Shown: positions 23,620 to 32,427, numbered from the stretch's first letter. The stretch is 37,968 nt of DNA from an uncultured Eubacteriales bacterium (GCA_902767225.1 CACXGN010000016.1:1-37968), one strand, 5' to 3'. The notes: generated by a model not told the origin, from the sequence alone. Made by a program: numbers and translations.

Positions 23620-24503
23620 TGAAGAGTGGATATGTCGGAGTTATCGGCAGGGCGAACGCGGGCAAATCCACACTCGTCAACGTGTTGGTGGGTGAAAAGG
23701 TCGCTATCGTTTCCCCAAAGCCGCAAACCACGAGAGACAGGATAATGGGGGTTTTATCCGATGCGGAAACGCAGATAGCGTTTATCGATACACCGGGGCT
23801 TTATAAGGCGGACAACCTTTTAAATTCGCACATGCAAAAGACGGCGAATCAAACGGTGGAAGACGTAGATATAATTTTATTCGTTTTAGACGCCCACGCA
23901 GGCGTAAGCCAGACGGATAAAAAACTGATAGAAAAGTTCAGTAAAAACGATCTGCCGTTTATTCTCGTTCTATCTAAAACGGACATTATGCCCGAATCCC
24001 TTTTAATTTCAGAACTTAAAGAGTTTTCGGAATACGGTTTTCCGATAGTTCCGGTATCGGCAAGGCGGGGAAGAAACGTTAAAGAACTTTTGCGCGTGAT
24101 AAAAGAAAAACTTCCGGGAAAAGAGAGGCTTTTTGCGGAAGATATTATTTCCGACCGTTCGGAAAGATTTATGGTTTCGGAAATAATGCGCGAAAAGATA
24201 CTTTTGCTTTGCGAAAAAGAAATTCCGCACGGCGTCGCCGTTATCGTCAACGAATTTTCGTTAGACGAAAAAGGCAAGGTATATAAAATCAGTCTTGACG
24301 TTATTTGCGAAAAGCCCAACCACAAGGCTATTTTAATCGGCAAGAACGGAACTAAAATAAAAGAGATATCTACCTATGCGCGTTTGGATATGGAAAAGTT
24401 TTTAGAAAAGAAGGTCTTTTTGACAACTTACGTTAAGGTCAAAGAAGACTGGCGGAACAGCGCTTTTTTAATGAAAGAATACGGATACGATAAAGAAGAA
24501 TAG
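23619..24503 (+). CDS. era: GTPase Era
   Basis: 294 residues. G domain with GRANAGKST (G1), PQTTRDRIMG (G2), DTPGLYK (G3) and SKTD (G4); a C-terminal KH domain from about 205 with HKAILIGKNGTKIKEIS. It binds the 3' end of 16S rRNA in 30S assembly. The first base of its ATG is the last base of the ybeY stop. The gene order ybeY-era-yqzL-recO is that of Bacillus minus dgkA and cdd. Confidence 0.97.
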   Translation: MKSGYVGVIGRANAGKSTLVNVLVGEKVAIVSPKPQTTRDRIMGVLSDAETQIAFIDTPGLYKADNLLNSHMQKTANQTVEDVDIILFVLDAHAGVSQTDKKLIEKFSKNDLPFILVLSKTDIMPESLLISELKEFSEYGFPIVPVSARRGRNVKELLRVIKEKLPGKERLFAEDIISDRSERFMVSEIMREKILLLCEKEIPHGVAVIVNEFSLDEKGKVYKISLDVICEKPNHKAILIGKNGTKIKEISTYARLDMEKFLEKKVFLTTYVKVKEDWRNSAFLMKEYGYDKEE

Positions 24504-24553
24504 TCGGTATAATCCTTGGCAAAATAACGCATACTTTTTTTAAGGAGAAAATT

Positions 24554-24676
24554 ATGCGAAAGGCCAACGAAGATTTTAATTTTAAGTCGCCTGCGGATTC
24601 CGCGTGGGACGCGTTCGAGAAAACGGGCGAAATTTCTTACTATCTGCTTTATAAAAATCTTATAAAAAACAAGTAG
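24554..24676 (+). CDS. yqzL: YqzL-family small protein
   Basis: Only 40 residues, short enough to be missed by ORF finders. AAGGAG (24542-24547) lies six bases before the ATG. The sequence, with FKSPADSAWDAFEKTGEISY then YLLYKNLIKN, fits the YqzL family (W-x2-F-x2-TG-xI-x2-YLL-[FY]-K), whose gene sits between era and recO in Bacillus as well. Position and motif agree. Function is unknown. recO starts six bases later. Confidence 0.85.
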   Translation: MRKANEDFNFKSPADSAWDAFEKTGEISYYLLYKNLIKNK

Positions 24677-24682
24677 GATAAA

Positions 24683-25390
24683 ATGGAAGAAAAATACGGC
24701 GGAATAGTCCTTTCCGGAATAAATTACGGCGAAAACGATAAAATACTTTCTATTTTTACGCTTGAAAAGGGGACTGTTTCCGCCAACATAAAAGGAGTAA
24801 AAAAGGCTGGGGCAAAACTTAAATTTGCCCAAGAGCCTTTTTGTTTTGCGGAATTTATCTTTGCTAAAAAGGGCGAAAGAAGAACTGTAATAAACGCAAG
24901 TTTAATAGACAGTTTTTATCCCCTTCGCGAAGATATCGTTAAATACTACTCCGCTTCCGCCGTTTTAGAATACGTTAAAAAGTTCGCAAAGGAAGAAATA
25001 GTTTCCGCGGAACTTTTTACGCTCGTTATAAATTCTTTGAAGAAAATGGCGTATACTTCGGAAGAACCGACTTCCGTTTTGACCGATTTTTTGATTAGGG
25101 CGCTTTCTCTTTCGGGCTACGCGCTTTCTCTATCCGGTTGCGTTAATTGCGGGGCTAAAATAGAAAACAGAGTGTTTTTCGATTCGGAAACGGGCTCTTT
25201 TAAGTGTGCGGACTGCTTTGACGGAAAGGGTAGGGAGATAAAAGTTTCTACCCATGCGGCTCTTTTATCCGCAGATAGCGGGATAACCCGCCAAAACGCC
25301 AAAGACGCTTTAAGGCTTTTGGAGTATTATATTGCCCATAAGGCGGACGTAAAACTGGCTTCTTTATCCGAACTCGATAAGATAATATAA
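24683..25390 (+). CDS. recO: DNA repair protein RecO
   Basis: 235 residues. N-terminal OB fold: GIVLSGINYGENDKILSIFT and KGVKKAGAKLKFAQEP. A helical domain and the zinc site CVNCGAK...FKCADC (about residues 152-180) follow. It loads RecA onto SSB-coated DNA with RecR and anneals strands. AGGATA before the ATG overlaps the yqzL stop. It is last gene of the cluster; glyQ-glyS, which follow in Bacillus, are not here. Confidence 0.95.
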   Translation: MEEKYGGIVLSGINYGENDKILSIFTLEKGTVSANIKGVKKAGAKLKFAQEPFCFAEFIFAKKGERRTVINASLIDSFYPLREDIVKYYSASAVLEYVKKFAKEEIVSAELFTLVINSLKKMAYTSEEPTSVLTDFLIRALSLSGYALSLSGCVNCGAKIENRVFFDSETGSFKCADCFDGKGREIKVSTHAALLSADSGITRQNAKDALRLLEYYIAHKADVKLASLSELDKII

Positions 25391-25395
25391 ACTTA

Positions 25396-25417
25396 AACGG
25401 CCGACAGGCCGTTTTTT
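25396..25417 (+). terminator. Rho-independent terminator after recO
   Basis: A 7-bp stem AACGGCC / GGCCGTT (25396-25402, 25407-25413) with a GACA loop and six T. Confidence 0.9.
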
Positions 25418-25433
25418 AATAAGATACTCCGCA

Positions 25434-25462
25434 TTGACAAAAGATATAAGCGGTGTTATACT
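25434..25462 (+). promoter_or_regulatory. Sigma-A promoter of the GT2 gene
   Basis: TTGACA (25434-25439), a 17-base spacer, TATACT (25457-25462). The leader is about 30 bases, AT-rich, with no recognisable Shine-Dalgarno before the ATG at 25500. Confidence 0.8.
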
Positions 25463-25499
25463 TTTACGGCAATAAAATTTAAGTTAAAAAATATTTAGT

Positions 25500-26570
25500 A
25501 TGGATCCGATTATCAGCGTTATAATTCCCGTTTACAACGTGGAAAAATATTTAAGAGCGGCGATAGACAGCGTTCTGTCCCAAACTTTTCGTGACTTTGT
25601 CGCGATATTAGTTGACGACGGATCTACCGACGGCAGCGGCAAAATTTGCGACGAATACGCCGAAAACGATCCAAGGGTTAAAGTTATACATAAGCCTAAC
25701 GGCGGGCTTTCTTCGGCAAGGAACGCAGGAATAGATCTTGCTTTAACAATAAACTCGGTAAAATATATAGCGTTCGTCGATTCGGACGATTTAATAAAAC
25801 AAGATTATTTGCTTACGGCATATACCGCCGCTAAAAAACACGGCGGAGATATCGTTTGCTTCGGCATAGAAATGGTAGACGAAAATTTTAACGCTTTGTC
25901 TATGCCTAAAACCCATAACGGCTTTTTAAGAGTTTATAAAAATCTGGACGTTATTAAGCCGATATTGCCGCCGAAAAGCGTAGGGGATTACGCCGTAAAT
26001 AAACTTTTTGATAAAGAACTTTTTATCGGCGTCCGCTTTCCGGAAGGCAGGATCTTTGAGGACGTTTTCACTACTTATAAATTGTTCTTAAAGGCAAAAC
26101 GTGTCGTAGTGATTAAAGACAAAAATTACGTTTATATTCGGCACGAAAATTCTATAACCTTAAATAAAAAGGTCAACAAGAAGATTTACGATTTTTTCTA
26201 TGCGGCAAAGGAAAAATACCAAGCCGTATCGTCTAGGTGTCCCAACTTGCAAAAACGTGCCGCCTGTTGCCTTGCGGACAGTATCGTAGTCGTAGTAAGA
26301 GCGATAGGCGATTTTGAGCAATTCGAAAATTTTTCAGAAGACGTCGAATTTTTCAGGCAAGAAGCCATAAAAATAGAAAAAGACGTTGCTAAAAACCCAT
26401 ATTGTATAAAGGAAAACAGACTGCTTATTAAAGCGCTTTCCGAAAGTTACGATAAATTTTATATGCTCGACAATGAAAACCGCAATAAGGATAAGACTAC
26501 TTTGTCCGAACATATAAAAGGTTTTCTCTGCCGTTTGGCGGTTAAAATGGGGTTACATAAATCAAAATAA
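25500..26570 (+). CDS. Family 2 glycosyltransferase
   Basis: 356 residues. The GT2 A-fold fills about 1-220: ISVIIPVYNVEKYLRAAIDSVL, LVDDGSTDGSG, KPNGGLSSARNAGID and the metal-binding FVDSDD (D-x-D, about residue 98). It transfers a sugar from an NDP-sugar to a cell-surface acceptor; which sugar cannot be told. The C-terminal 130 residues are helical without membrane segments. No Shine-Dalgarno is visible and no other start fits, because the family N-terminus begins at once. It is a single-gene unit between two terminators. Confidence 0.92.
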   Translation: MDPIISVIIPVYNVEKYLRAAIDSVLSQTFRDFVAILVDDGSTDGSGKICDEYAENDPRVKVIHKPNGGLSSARNAGIDLALTINSVKYIAFVDSDDLIKQDYLLTAYTAAKKHGGDIVCFGIEMVDENFNALSMPKTHNGFLRVYKNLDVIKPILPPKSVGDYAVNKLFDKELFIGVRFPEGRIFEDVFTTYKLFLKAKRVVVIKDKNYVYIRHENSITLNKKVNKKIYDFFYAAKEKYQAVSSRCPNLQKRAACCLADSIVVVVRAIGDFEQFENFSEDVEFFRQEAIKIEKDVAKNPYCIKENRLLIKALSESYDKFYMLDNENRNKDKTTLSEHIKGFLCRLAVKMGLHKSK

Positions 26571-26572
26571 AA

Positions 26573-26600
26573 GCGGACTCTTATTAGACGTCCGTTTTTT
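26573..26600 (+). terminator. Rho-independent terminator after the GT2 gene
   Basis: GCGGAC (26573-26578) pairs with GTCCGT (26590-26595, one G-U), with an inner TC/GA pair, followed by six T. Weaker than its neighbours but well placed. Confidence 0.75.
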
Positions 26601-26659
26601 GTTGCTGTAAAATTAATAACTTACCGATTAAAAAATTTGATTTAATTTACGGCAAACGG

Positions 26660-26688
26660 TTGAAAAATTTTAAGGAATAGTGTAAAAT
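26660..26688 (+). promoter_or_regulatory. Probable promoter of ppdK
   Basis: TTGAAA (26660-26665), a 17-base spacer, TAAAAT (26683-26688) preceded by TG. The strong GGAGG ribosome binding site (26730-26734) follows. Confidence 0.6.
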
Positions 26689-26745
26689 AAAAAAGGTTGT
26701 ATAAACCTATTAGTTTTGAAAAATAATTTGGAGGAAATTTTTACA

Positions 26746-29385
26746 ATGAAATACGTTTACTTGTTCAGCGAAGGAAACGCAAAGATGCGCGAAATTCTCG
26801 GCGGCAAGGGCGCGAACCTTGCGGAAATGACCAACATCGGTCTTCCCGTTCCTCAGGGTTTCACCATTTCTACCGAAGCGTGCACCAAGTATTATGAGGA
26901 CGGCAAACAAATCAATGCCGACATCCAAGCGGAAATAATGAAGAACATCGAAAAACTCGAAGAAATCACGGGCAAAAAATTCGGTGATAAAGAAAATCCG
27001 CTCCTTGTTTCCGTTCGTTCGGGCGCAAGAGCGTCTATGCCGGGCATGATGGATACTATTCTTAACCTCGGCTTAAACGAAGAAGTCGTTGAAGTTTTGG
27101 CAAGAAAGTCCGGTAACCCCAGATGGGCTTACGATTGTTACAGAAGATTTATTCAGATGTTCTCAGACGTCGTTATGGAAGTCGGTAAAAAATATTTTGA
27201 AGTTTTGATCGACGAAATGAAGGAAAAGAAAGGCGTTAAGTTCGACGTTGATCTTACCGCTGACGACTTGAAAGAACTCGCTAACCAGTTCAAATCCGAA
27301 TATAAAGCGAAAATCGGTAAAGACTTCCCGAAAGATCCCAAAGAACAACTCTTTGAAGCGATCAAAGCGGTATTCCGTTCGTGGGACAACCCAAGAGCAA
27401 ACATTTACAGAATGGACCACGATATCCCGTATAGCTGGGGAACCGCAGTTAACGTTCAGATGATGGCGTTCGGCAACATGGGTGACGATTGCGGAACGGG
27501 CGTTGCGTTTACCCGTAACCCCGCAACGGGCGAAAAAGGACTTATGGGCGAATTCTTAATGAACGCTCAGGGTGAAGACGTTGTTGCAGGCGTAAGAACC
27601 CCGATGCCCATTTCCAAAATGGCGGAAGTTCTTCCCGACGTTTACAAACAGTTCTTGGAAGTTTGCACTACATTAGAAAACCATTACAGAGATATGCAGG
27701 ATATGGAATTTACCATTGAAAAAGGTAAACTCTATATGTTACAGACCAGAAACGGCAAGAGAACCGCTGCCGCCGCTATAAGAATCGCTTGCGACCTTAT
27801 CGACGAAGGCATGATCACCGAACAGGAAGCGCTTTTACAGATCGACGCTAAAACGCTCGATATGTTATTGCACCCGACCTTCGACGTTGCCGCTCTTAAA
27901 AAAGCGGATAAAGAAAACGTTGTAGGTAAAGGTATCGCGGCTTCCCCCGGAGCGGCTGCCGGAACTATCGTATTTACCCCCGAAGACGCCGTTAACGAAG
28001 GCAAAGCGGGTAAGAAAGTTATTCTCGTAAGACTTGAAACTTCTCCCGAAGATATCGAAGGTATGAAATACGCACAAGGTATTTTGACCGTTCGTGGCGG
28101 ACAGACTTCCCACGCGGCGGTTGTTGCACGTGGTATGGGAACCTGCTGTGTTTCCGGCTGCGGCGACATCGAAATGCACGAAGACGAAAAATACTTCAAA
28201 CTTGCAGGCAAGATCTTCCGCGAAGGCGACGGATTATCGCTTGACGGTTCTACCGGTAACATTTACGACACCGTTATTAAAACCGTTCCCGTAGATCCCA
28301 ACAGCGGATATTTCGGAAGAATCATGCAACTTGCAGATAAATATAAGGCTTTGGGCGTAAGAACCAACGCCGACACTCCGGAAGACGCTCAGCGTGCCGC
28401 GGACCTTGGCGCACAGGGTATAGGTCTTTGCAGAACAGAACACATGTTCTTCGGACCCGGCAGAATTGATAAATTCCGTGAAATGATCTGCTCTTCCACC
28501 AAAGAAGAAAGAGAAGCAGCGCTCTCTAAGATCGAACCGATGCAACAAGCGGACTTCGAAGGACTTATGGAAGCCCTTAAAGGTCAGCCCGTTACCATCA
28601 GATTCTTGGATCCGCCGCTCCACGAATTCGTTCCGAAGGAAGATGCGGATATCAAACTTTTGGCTGACGCAAAGGGTAAAACTCCCGCTGAAATTAAACT
28701 TCTTTGCGACGACTTGCACGAAGTTAACCCGATGATGGGTCACCGTGGTTGCCGTCTTGCGGTAACTTATCCCGAAATCGCGGTTATGCAGACCAAAGCG
28801 GTTATTAAGGCGGCTATCAACGTTTCTAAACGTCATCCCGACTGGAAAGTCGTTCCCGAAATTATGATCCCGTTAGTCGGCGAAGTTAAAGAACTTGCGT
28901 TCTGCAAAAAGACGGTTGTTGAAACCGCTGACGCAGTTATCAAAGAAGCCGGCGTAGATCTTAAATACGAAGTAGGCACGATGATCGAAATCCCGAGAGC
29001 GGCTTTAACCGCAGACGAAATCGCAAAAGAAGCCGAATTCTTCTGCTTCGGAACTAACGATTTAACGCAGATGACCTTCGGGTTCTCCCGTGACGACGCA
29101 GGTAAGTTCTTGCCTTCATATTATAACGCTAAGATCTTCGAATTCGATCCGTTCGCAAGACTCGATACGGTAGGCGTAGGCAAACTTATGAAGATGGCGG
29201 TAAAGATGGGCCACGAAACCAGAAAGAATATCCATTGCGGTATCTGCGGCGAACACGGCGGCGATCCTTCGTCTATCGAGTTCTGCCACGAAATCGGTCT
29301 TGACTACGTTTCCTGCTCGCCCTTCCGCGTTCCGATCGCACGCTTAGCGGCAGCACAGGCGAACATCAAAAACCCCAGAAAGTAA
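26746..29385 (+). CDS. ppdK: Pyruvate, phosphate dikinase
   Basis: 879 residues, full length. It interconverts pyruvate, ATP and Pi with PEP, AMP and PPi and serves anaerobes in glycolysis or gluconeogenesis. The ATP-grasp domain starts FSEGNAKMREILGGKGANLAEMT; the phosphohistidine domain has GGQTSHAAVVARGMGTCCVSGC (catalytic His); the PEP-binding TIM barrel has GIGLCRTEHMFF, HPDWKVVPEIMIP, FCFGTNDLTQMTFGFSRDD and NIHCGICGEHGGDP. The ATG at 26746 follows GGAGG; an in-frame TTG at 26716 has no such site. Codon use is regular and strongly biased, consistent with high expression. No PPDK regulatory protein gene is adjacent. Confidence 0.98.
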   Translation: MKYVYLFSEGNAKMREILGGKGANLAEMTNIGLPVPQGFTISTEACTKYYEDGKQINADIQAEIMKNIEKLEEITGKKFGDKENPLLVSVRSGARASMPGMMDTILNLGLNEEVVEVLARKSGNPRWAYDCYRRFIQMFSDVVMEVGKKYFEVLIDEMKEKKGVKFDVDLTADDLKELANQFKSEYKAKIGKDFPKDPKEQLFEAIKAVFRSWDNPRANIYRMDHDIPYSWGTAVNVQMMAFGNMGDDCGTGVAFTRNPATGEKGLMGEFLMNAQGEDVVAGVRTPMPISKMAEVLPDVYKQFLEVCTTLENHYRDMQDMEFTIEKGKLYMLQTRNGKRTAAAAIRIACDLIDEGMITEQEALLQIDAKTLDMLLHPTFDVAALKKADKENVVGKGIAASPGAAAGTIVFTPEDAVNEGKAGKKVILVRLETSPEDIEGMKYAQGILTVRGGQTSHAAVVARGMGTCCVSGCGDIEMHEDEKYFKLAGKIFREGDGLSLDGSTGNIYDTVIKTVPVDPNSGYFGRIMQLADKYKALGVRTNADTPEDAQRAADLGAQGIGLCRTEHMFFGPGRIDKFREMICSSTKEEREAALSKIEPMQQADFEGLMEALKGQPVTIRFLDPPLHEFVPKEDADIKLLADAKGKTPAEIKLLCDDLHEVNPMMGHRGCRLAVTYPEIAVMQTKAVIKAAINVSKRHPDWKVVPEIMIPLVGEVKELAFCKKTVVETADAVIKEAGVDLKYEVGTMIEIPRAALTADEIAKEAEFFCFGTNDLTQMTFGFSRDDAGKFLPSYYNAKIFEFDPFARLDTVGVGKLMKMAVKMGHETRKNIHCGICGEHGGDPSSIEFCHEIGLDYVSCSPFRVPIARLAAAQANIKNPRK

Positions 29386-29396
29386 TTTAAAAAGTC

Positions 29397-29430
29397 AAAA
29401 ACCGTCCCTAATGCTTTGGGGACGGTTTTT
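29397..29430 (+). terminator. Rho-independent terminator after ppdK
   Basis: ACCGTCCC / GGGACGGT (29401-29408, 29419-29426) extended by AAAA/TTTT, with a 10-base loop. The next ATG (29450) follows after 20 bases, so that gene may depend on read-through or on a promoter within the ppdK end; I see no convincing promoter. Confidence 0.88.
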
Positions 29431-29449
29431 ATTAAAGGCTGGAACGATC

Positions 29450-29869
29450 ATGGAATATAAAAGATACAACGATACGATTTTGTTAAGGTTAGATAAGGGC
29501 GACGAGATAATTGCGTCCATTAAAAAAGTCGCCGAAACCGAAAAGATAACGGCGGCGGAAATATCGGGGATAGGCGCAACTAACGATTTAACCGTAGGCG
29601 TGTTCGATCCGAAAATAAAAAAATATAACGAGTTTTGCTATTTTGACGACTCTGAGATAACTTCTATCGTGGGCAATATTTGCATGGTGGAAAATAATTC
29701 TTACGTGCACGCGCATATAACCTGCGCAAGTGGCAAAGGCGAAGTTATAGGCGGGCATCTTTTAAGGGCGGTTATATCGCTTACGGCTGAAATAGTGATA
29801 AGGATTCTACCTGCAAACCTTACAAGAAAAAGAGACGAATCGCTCGGAATAAATTTGTGGAAATTTTAA
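29450..29869 (+). CDS. PPC/PCC-domain (DUF296) protein
   Basis: 139 residues. Plant and prokaryote conserved (PPC) domain: LDKGDEIIASIKKVAETEKI, SGIGATNDLTVGVFD, and the signature VHAHITCASGKGEVIGGHL with the histidines that bind a metal in bacterial structures. In plants the domain sits in AT-hook proteins; in bacteria the stand-alone form has no settled function. The ATG at 29450 fits the family N-terminus; the longer frame would start in the ppdK terminator. The ribosome binding site is weak (GGA). Confidence 0.85.
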   Translation: MEYKRYNDTILLRLDKGDEIIASIKKVAETEKITAAEISGIGATNDLTVGVFDPKIKKYNEFCYFDDSEITSIVGNICMVENNSYVHAHITCASGKGEVIGGHLLRAVISLTAEIVIRILPANLTRKRDESLGINLWKF

Positions 29870-29888
29870 TAGAAACGGAGCAAGCAGT

Positions 29889-30446
29889 ATGAAAATTTTT
29901 CAAAATATAATGACCTTAATTTACTTATTAATGGGCATAATCGTTTTAATGATTGCCGAGTATCTTGCGACAAGCGACGCTTGGTTTATACCGTATTTGG
30001 TTTTCGCCGTTATAATGCTATACGGAAGTATGAACTTAGTAGTCGTTGCAAGAGACAAAGCTGGGCGAAATCAGATGAAAAATTATATTCACGGCGCATC
30101 TGCTATTTTCATTGCGGTGATAGTGCTTATAACGTCTTTTGTCAGCGATAATACGATTTATATTTCATGCGTCGTGTGGGCGGTATGGTCCATTTTTAAA
30201 GAAGGACACACATTTCAAAACGAAATGTTCGGCAAGATAATGAACAAGACGATGCTTATTTTGAACATAGTTTTAAGCGTTGCGATATGTATTTTTTCGG
30301 CACTAATGATAATCGACCCGTTAAAACATATTCATGCTCATGTTGTCCTTTTAGGGATAGAGTGGATATTAGAAGCGGTTAACGCATTTGTTTTTGCTAT
30401 AACCAAGAAGAAAGTTAACGTTCGCGAACAAGGGAAAAATGAGTAA
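29889..30446 (+). CDS. HdeD/DUF308-like membrane protein
   Basis: 185 residues with six membrane segments in two sets of three (about 5-25, 32-54, 70-88; 92-108, 118-142, 147-170), and GIIVLMI, LYGSMNL and LLGIEWILEAVNAFVFA-type blocks like HdeD/DUF308 proteins. Function unknown; HdeD in Escherichia coli is linked to acid resistance. A CGGAG-type site precedes the ATG. The stop overlaps the hydrolase start by eight bases. Confidence 0.7.
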   Translation: MKIFQNIMTLIYLLMGIIVLMIAEYLATSDAWFIPYLVFAVIMLYGSMNLVVVARDKAGRNQMKNYIHGASAIFIAVIVLITSFVSDNTIYISCVVWAVWSIFKEGHTFQNEMFGKIMNKTMLILNIVLSVAICIFSALMIIDPLKHIHAHVVLLGIEWILEAVNAFVFAITKKKVNVREQGKNE

Positions 30447-31239
30447 AACGGGTATCATAGAATCTGACGGGCGCAAAATAAGATATGCCGAGTTCGGATG
30501 CGGCAAAAAAACGTTTATTATTCTTCCGGGGCTTTCCGTTAAAAGCGTGATAGACAGCGCGGCGGTTATAAAAATACAGTATGCGATTTTTGAAAAAGAT
30601 TATACCGTTTACGTTATAGACCGCAACGAAAACGTTTCCGGCAATTATTCGGCGGAAAAGGTTGCGGAAGACGTTTTGCTTTGTATGGATAAACTCGGAA
30701 TAGATAAAGCCGACTTTTTCGGCGCGTCTTTCGGGGGAATGGTAGCAGAGTGTATAGCGGCAAAATATCCCGAAAGGATAGAAAGGTTGGTTTTAGGTTC
30801 TACCTGTGCCCGCCGGATAGAAGGCTCTTCCCGCGCGATCGATCTGTGGATAGCCCTTGCCGAAAAAGGAAAAAGGGGTTTACTGTTAAAGCAGTTTGCC
30901 GCAGGACTTTATTCCGAAAAGTTTTTAGAGAAAAACGCCGATTTTTTGGATTTTAGCGGAGACGGCATAACGGACGAAGAATTAAATAGATTTATTATCT
31001 ATGCAAAGTGCGCCAAAAATTTCAATATCTACGACGACCTTGACAAGATAAAATGCGAAACGCTTATTATAGGTGCAAAAAACGATAAGGTTATTCCCAT
31101 TGCCGCGGCGGAAGAACTTTTTGATAAAATAAAAAAATCGGAACTTTATATCTATAACGAATACGGTCATTCGGTGTTCGACGAAGCACCAGACTACCAA
31201 GAAAGAATTTTGAATTTTTTAAGTAAAAAACGGGATTAA
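30439..31239 (+). CDS. Alpha/beta-hydrolase
   Basis: 266 residues. Nucleophile elbow GASFGGM (Ser about residue 97), acid in GAKNDKVIP and His in EYGHSVFDEAP complete a Ser-Asp-His triad. The fold begins with GRKIRYAEFGCGKKTFIILPGL. Substrate unknown; likely an esterase or lipase-type hydrolase of the cytosol (no signal peptide). It overlaps the upstream membrane-protein gene, so the two are probably made together. Its stop codon lies in the loop of the terminator hairpin. Confidence 0.9.
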   Translation: MSKTGIIESDGRKIRYAEFGCGKKTFIILPGLSVKSVIDSAAVIKIQYAIFEKDYTVYVIDRNENVSGNYSAEKVAEDVLLCMDKLGIDKADFFGASFGGMVAECIAAKYPERIERLVLGSTCARRIEGSSRAIDLWIALAEKGKRGLLLKQFAAGLYSEKFLEKNADFLDFSGDGITDEELNRFIIYAKCAKNFNIYDDLDKIKCETLIIGAKNDKVIPIAAAEELFDKIKKSELYIYNEYGHSVFDEAPDYQERILNFLSKKRD

Positions 31240-31255
31240 AATTTATCCCGTTTTT
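31227..31255 (+). terminator. Rho-independent terminator overlapping the hydrolase stop codon
   Basis: AAAACGGGAT / ATCCCGTTTT (31227-31236, 31245-31254) with an 8-base loop containing the TAA stop; five T follow. Confidence 0.88.
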
Positions 31256-31298
31256 GTTTACGCAATAAAAAACTCCCAAGTATATAGGGCGGTATTCA

Positions 31299-31676
31299 TT
31301 ATAATATATTTTCGAGCGATATTGCGAACGTTTTGGGGATCTGCTCCGTCAGTTCTATAATTACTTCTACTTTCGATAGTGCCTCCGTCCACTTCCCGTC
31401 TCTAACCAAAATTACCGATTCCGCTATCCAAAGGTCGAATTCTTTTATCTCTCCGTGCGGAATAAACGCGTGGAGATATTTCTTTTTTTCAAGCCACTTG
31501 TTTTGCGCGGCGATAACGTCGTCTTCTACCGCGTCTTCTTTATCGATTTTATCGTATAGGGCGGTAAAAGTGTTATTCATTTCCTTAAATTGTTTGGTGA
31601 TAAAAAAAGACTCGTATACTCCGCCCGCCGTTAAAAGCGCTATTATTATGACTATTGCTATCAAAGATTTTTTCAT
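31299..31676 (-). CDS. DUF4363 family protein
   Basis: 125 residues. One N-terminal hydrophobic segment (about 5-20) is a signal anchor; the rest is a helical domain with NKWLEKKKYLHAFIPHGEIKEFDLWIAE, typical of DUF4363 proteins, which are encoded next to DUF421 membrane proteins in many Clostridia. Function unknown. It overlaps the DUF421 gene by four bases (ATGA). Confidence 0.85.
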   Translation of the reverse strand: MKKSLIAIVIIIALLTAGGVYESFFITKQFKEMNNTFTALYDKIDKEDAVEDDVIAAQNKWLEKKKYLHAFIPHGEIKEFDLWIAESVILVRDGKWTEALSKVEVIIELTEQIPKTFAISLENIL

Positions 31677-32356
31677 ACAGCCTGCTCTTTTACCGGAAGC
31701 GTTAAAATTTTATATTTTTTATTCCGTTCTTTTATATAAGTTCTGCCGTTTTCGTCAACGGTCATAACTTCCGTATTTTTGATTTTTGCGTTTTGAAAAG
31801 CCAAAAGTTCCGAAAGCCGCTTTTCGGTTAGTGAAAGTATTTCAAGGTTAGATTTATCAGCCTTGCCGTCGTTGATGATAAGTAGGGGCATACCCGTCTT
31901 CTCGGGCTTATCTTTATCGCTTTCAAGCGCTGAAAGTTTTCCGTTAGACTCGAATATCGCATAGTCTAAATCGTCGAAGTTAAAATACCCCATAGACCGC
32001 ATAGATTCTAAAAGATCGCCGACGTCCATATCGTTTTTTTTGAGTTCGCTTAAACATACCCCGTCTTTATTTATAACGATGCTCGGCTTTCCGGAAATGA
32101 TAAACTTCATAAAGTTTCCTTTATGTTCTAATAAAGACATTATCTCGTGCAATAAAAAAAGCCCTAATATTGCCACCACTCCGTAGACTAGCGGAATAGA
32201 AACGTCCGCCATAGGTATGCACGCAAGGTCGGCGACGATAAGCGTTACCACAAATTCGAAAGGTTGCATTTCGCCTATTTGCCGCTTGCCCATAAGTCGC
32301 ATGATCACGATAAGCGTTATAAATATTATAAGCGTTCTTATTAGCGTTACTATCAT
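31673..32356 (-). CDS. DUF421 (YetF-like) membrane protein
   Basis: 227 residues. Three N-terminal membrane helices (about 5-20, 35-52, 57-75) with the family motif MRLMGKRQIGEMQPFEFVVTL, then a cytoplasmic domain with ISGKPSIVINKDGV and DLLESMRSMGYFNFDDLDYAIFESNGKLS. DUF421 proteins are enriched in spore-formers and some reside in the spore inner membrane. No Shine-Dalgarno is present; AATAAT ends six bases before the ATG, so the message may be leaderless. The upstream pattern GAATA-N17-AATAATA is similar to forespore sigma-G/F promoters (inference). Confidence 0.9.
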   Translation of the reverse strand: MIVTLIRTLIIFITLIVIMRLMGKRQIGEMQPFEFVVTLIVADLACIPMADVSIPLVYGVVAILGLFLLHEIMSLLEHKGNFMKFIISGKPSIVINKDGVCLSELKKNDMDVGDLLESMRSMGYFNFDDLDYAIFESNGKLSALESDKDKPEKTGMPLLIINDGKADKSNLEILSLTEKRLSELLAFQNAKIKNTEVMTVDENGRTYIKERNKKYKILTLPVKEQAV

Positions 32357-32398
32357 ACGCGTATTATTAACAAGGTTAAAAATTTTATTCGTTATTTA

Positions 32399-32427
32399 TT
32401 GACGGAATTTTAAGTGCGTGTTAAAAT
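32399..32427 (+). promoter_or_regulatory. Sigma-A promoter of the THF-riboswitch/folT transcript
   Basis: TTGACG (32399-32404), a 17-base spacer, TAAAAT (32422-32427). The transcript would begin at about 32434, exactly at the 5' end of the aptamer. Confidence 0.85.

Noticed and set aside
31262..31290. Terminator for the minus-strand DUF4363 gene
   Set aside because: Only three GC pairs (CCC/GGG) around a nine-base loop are followed by T; too weak to call.
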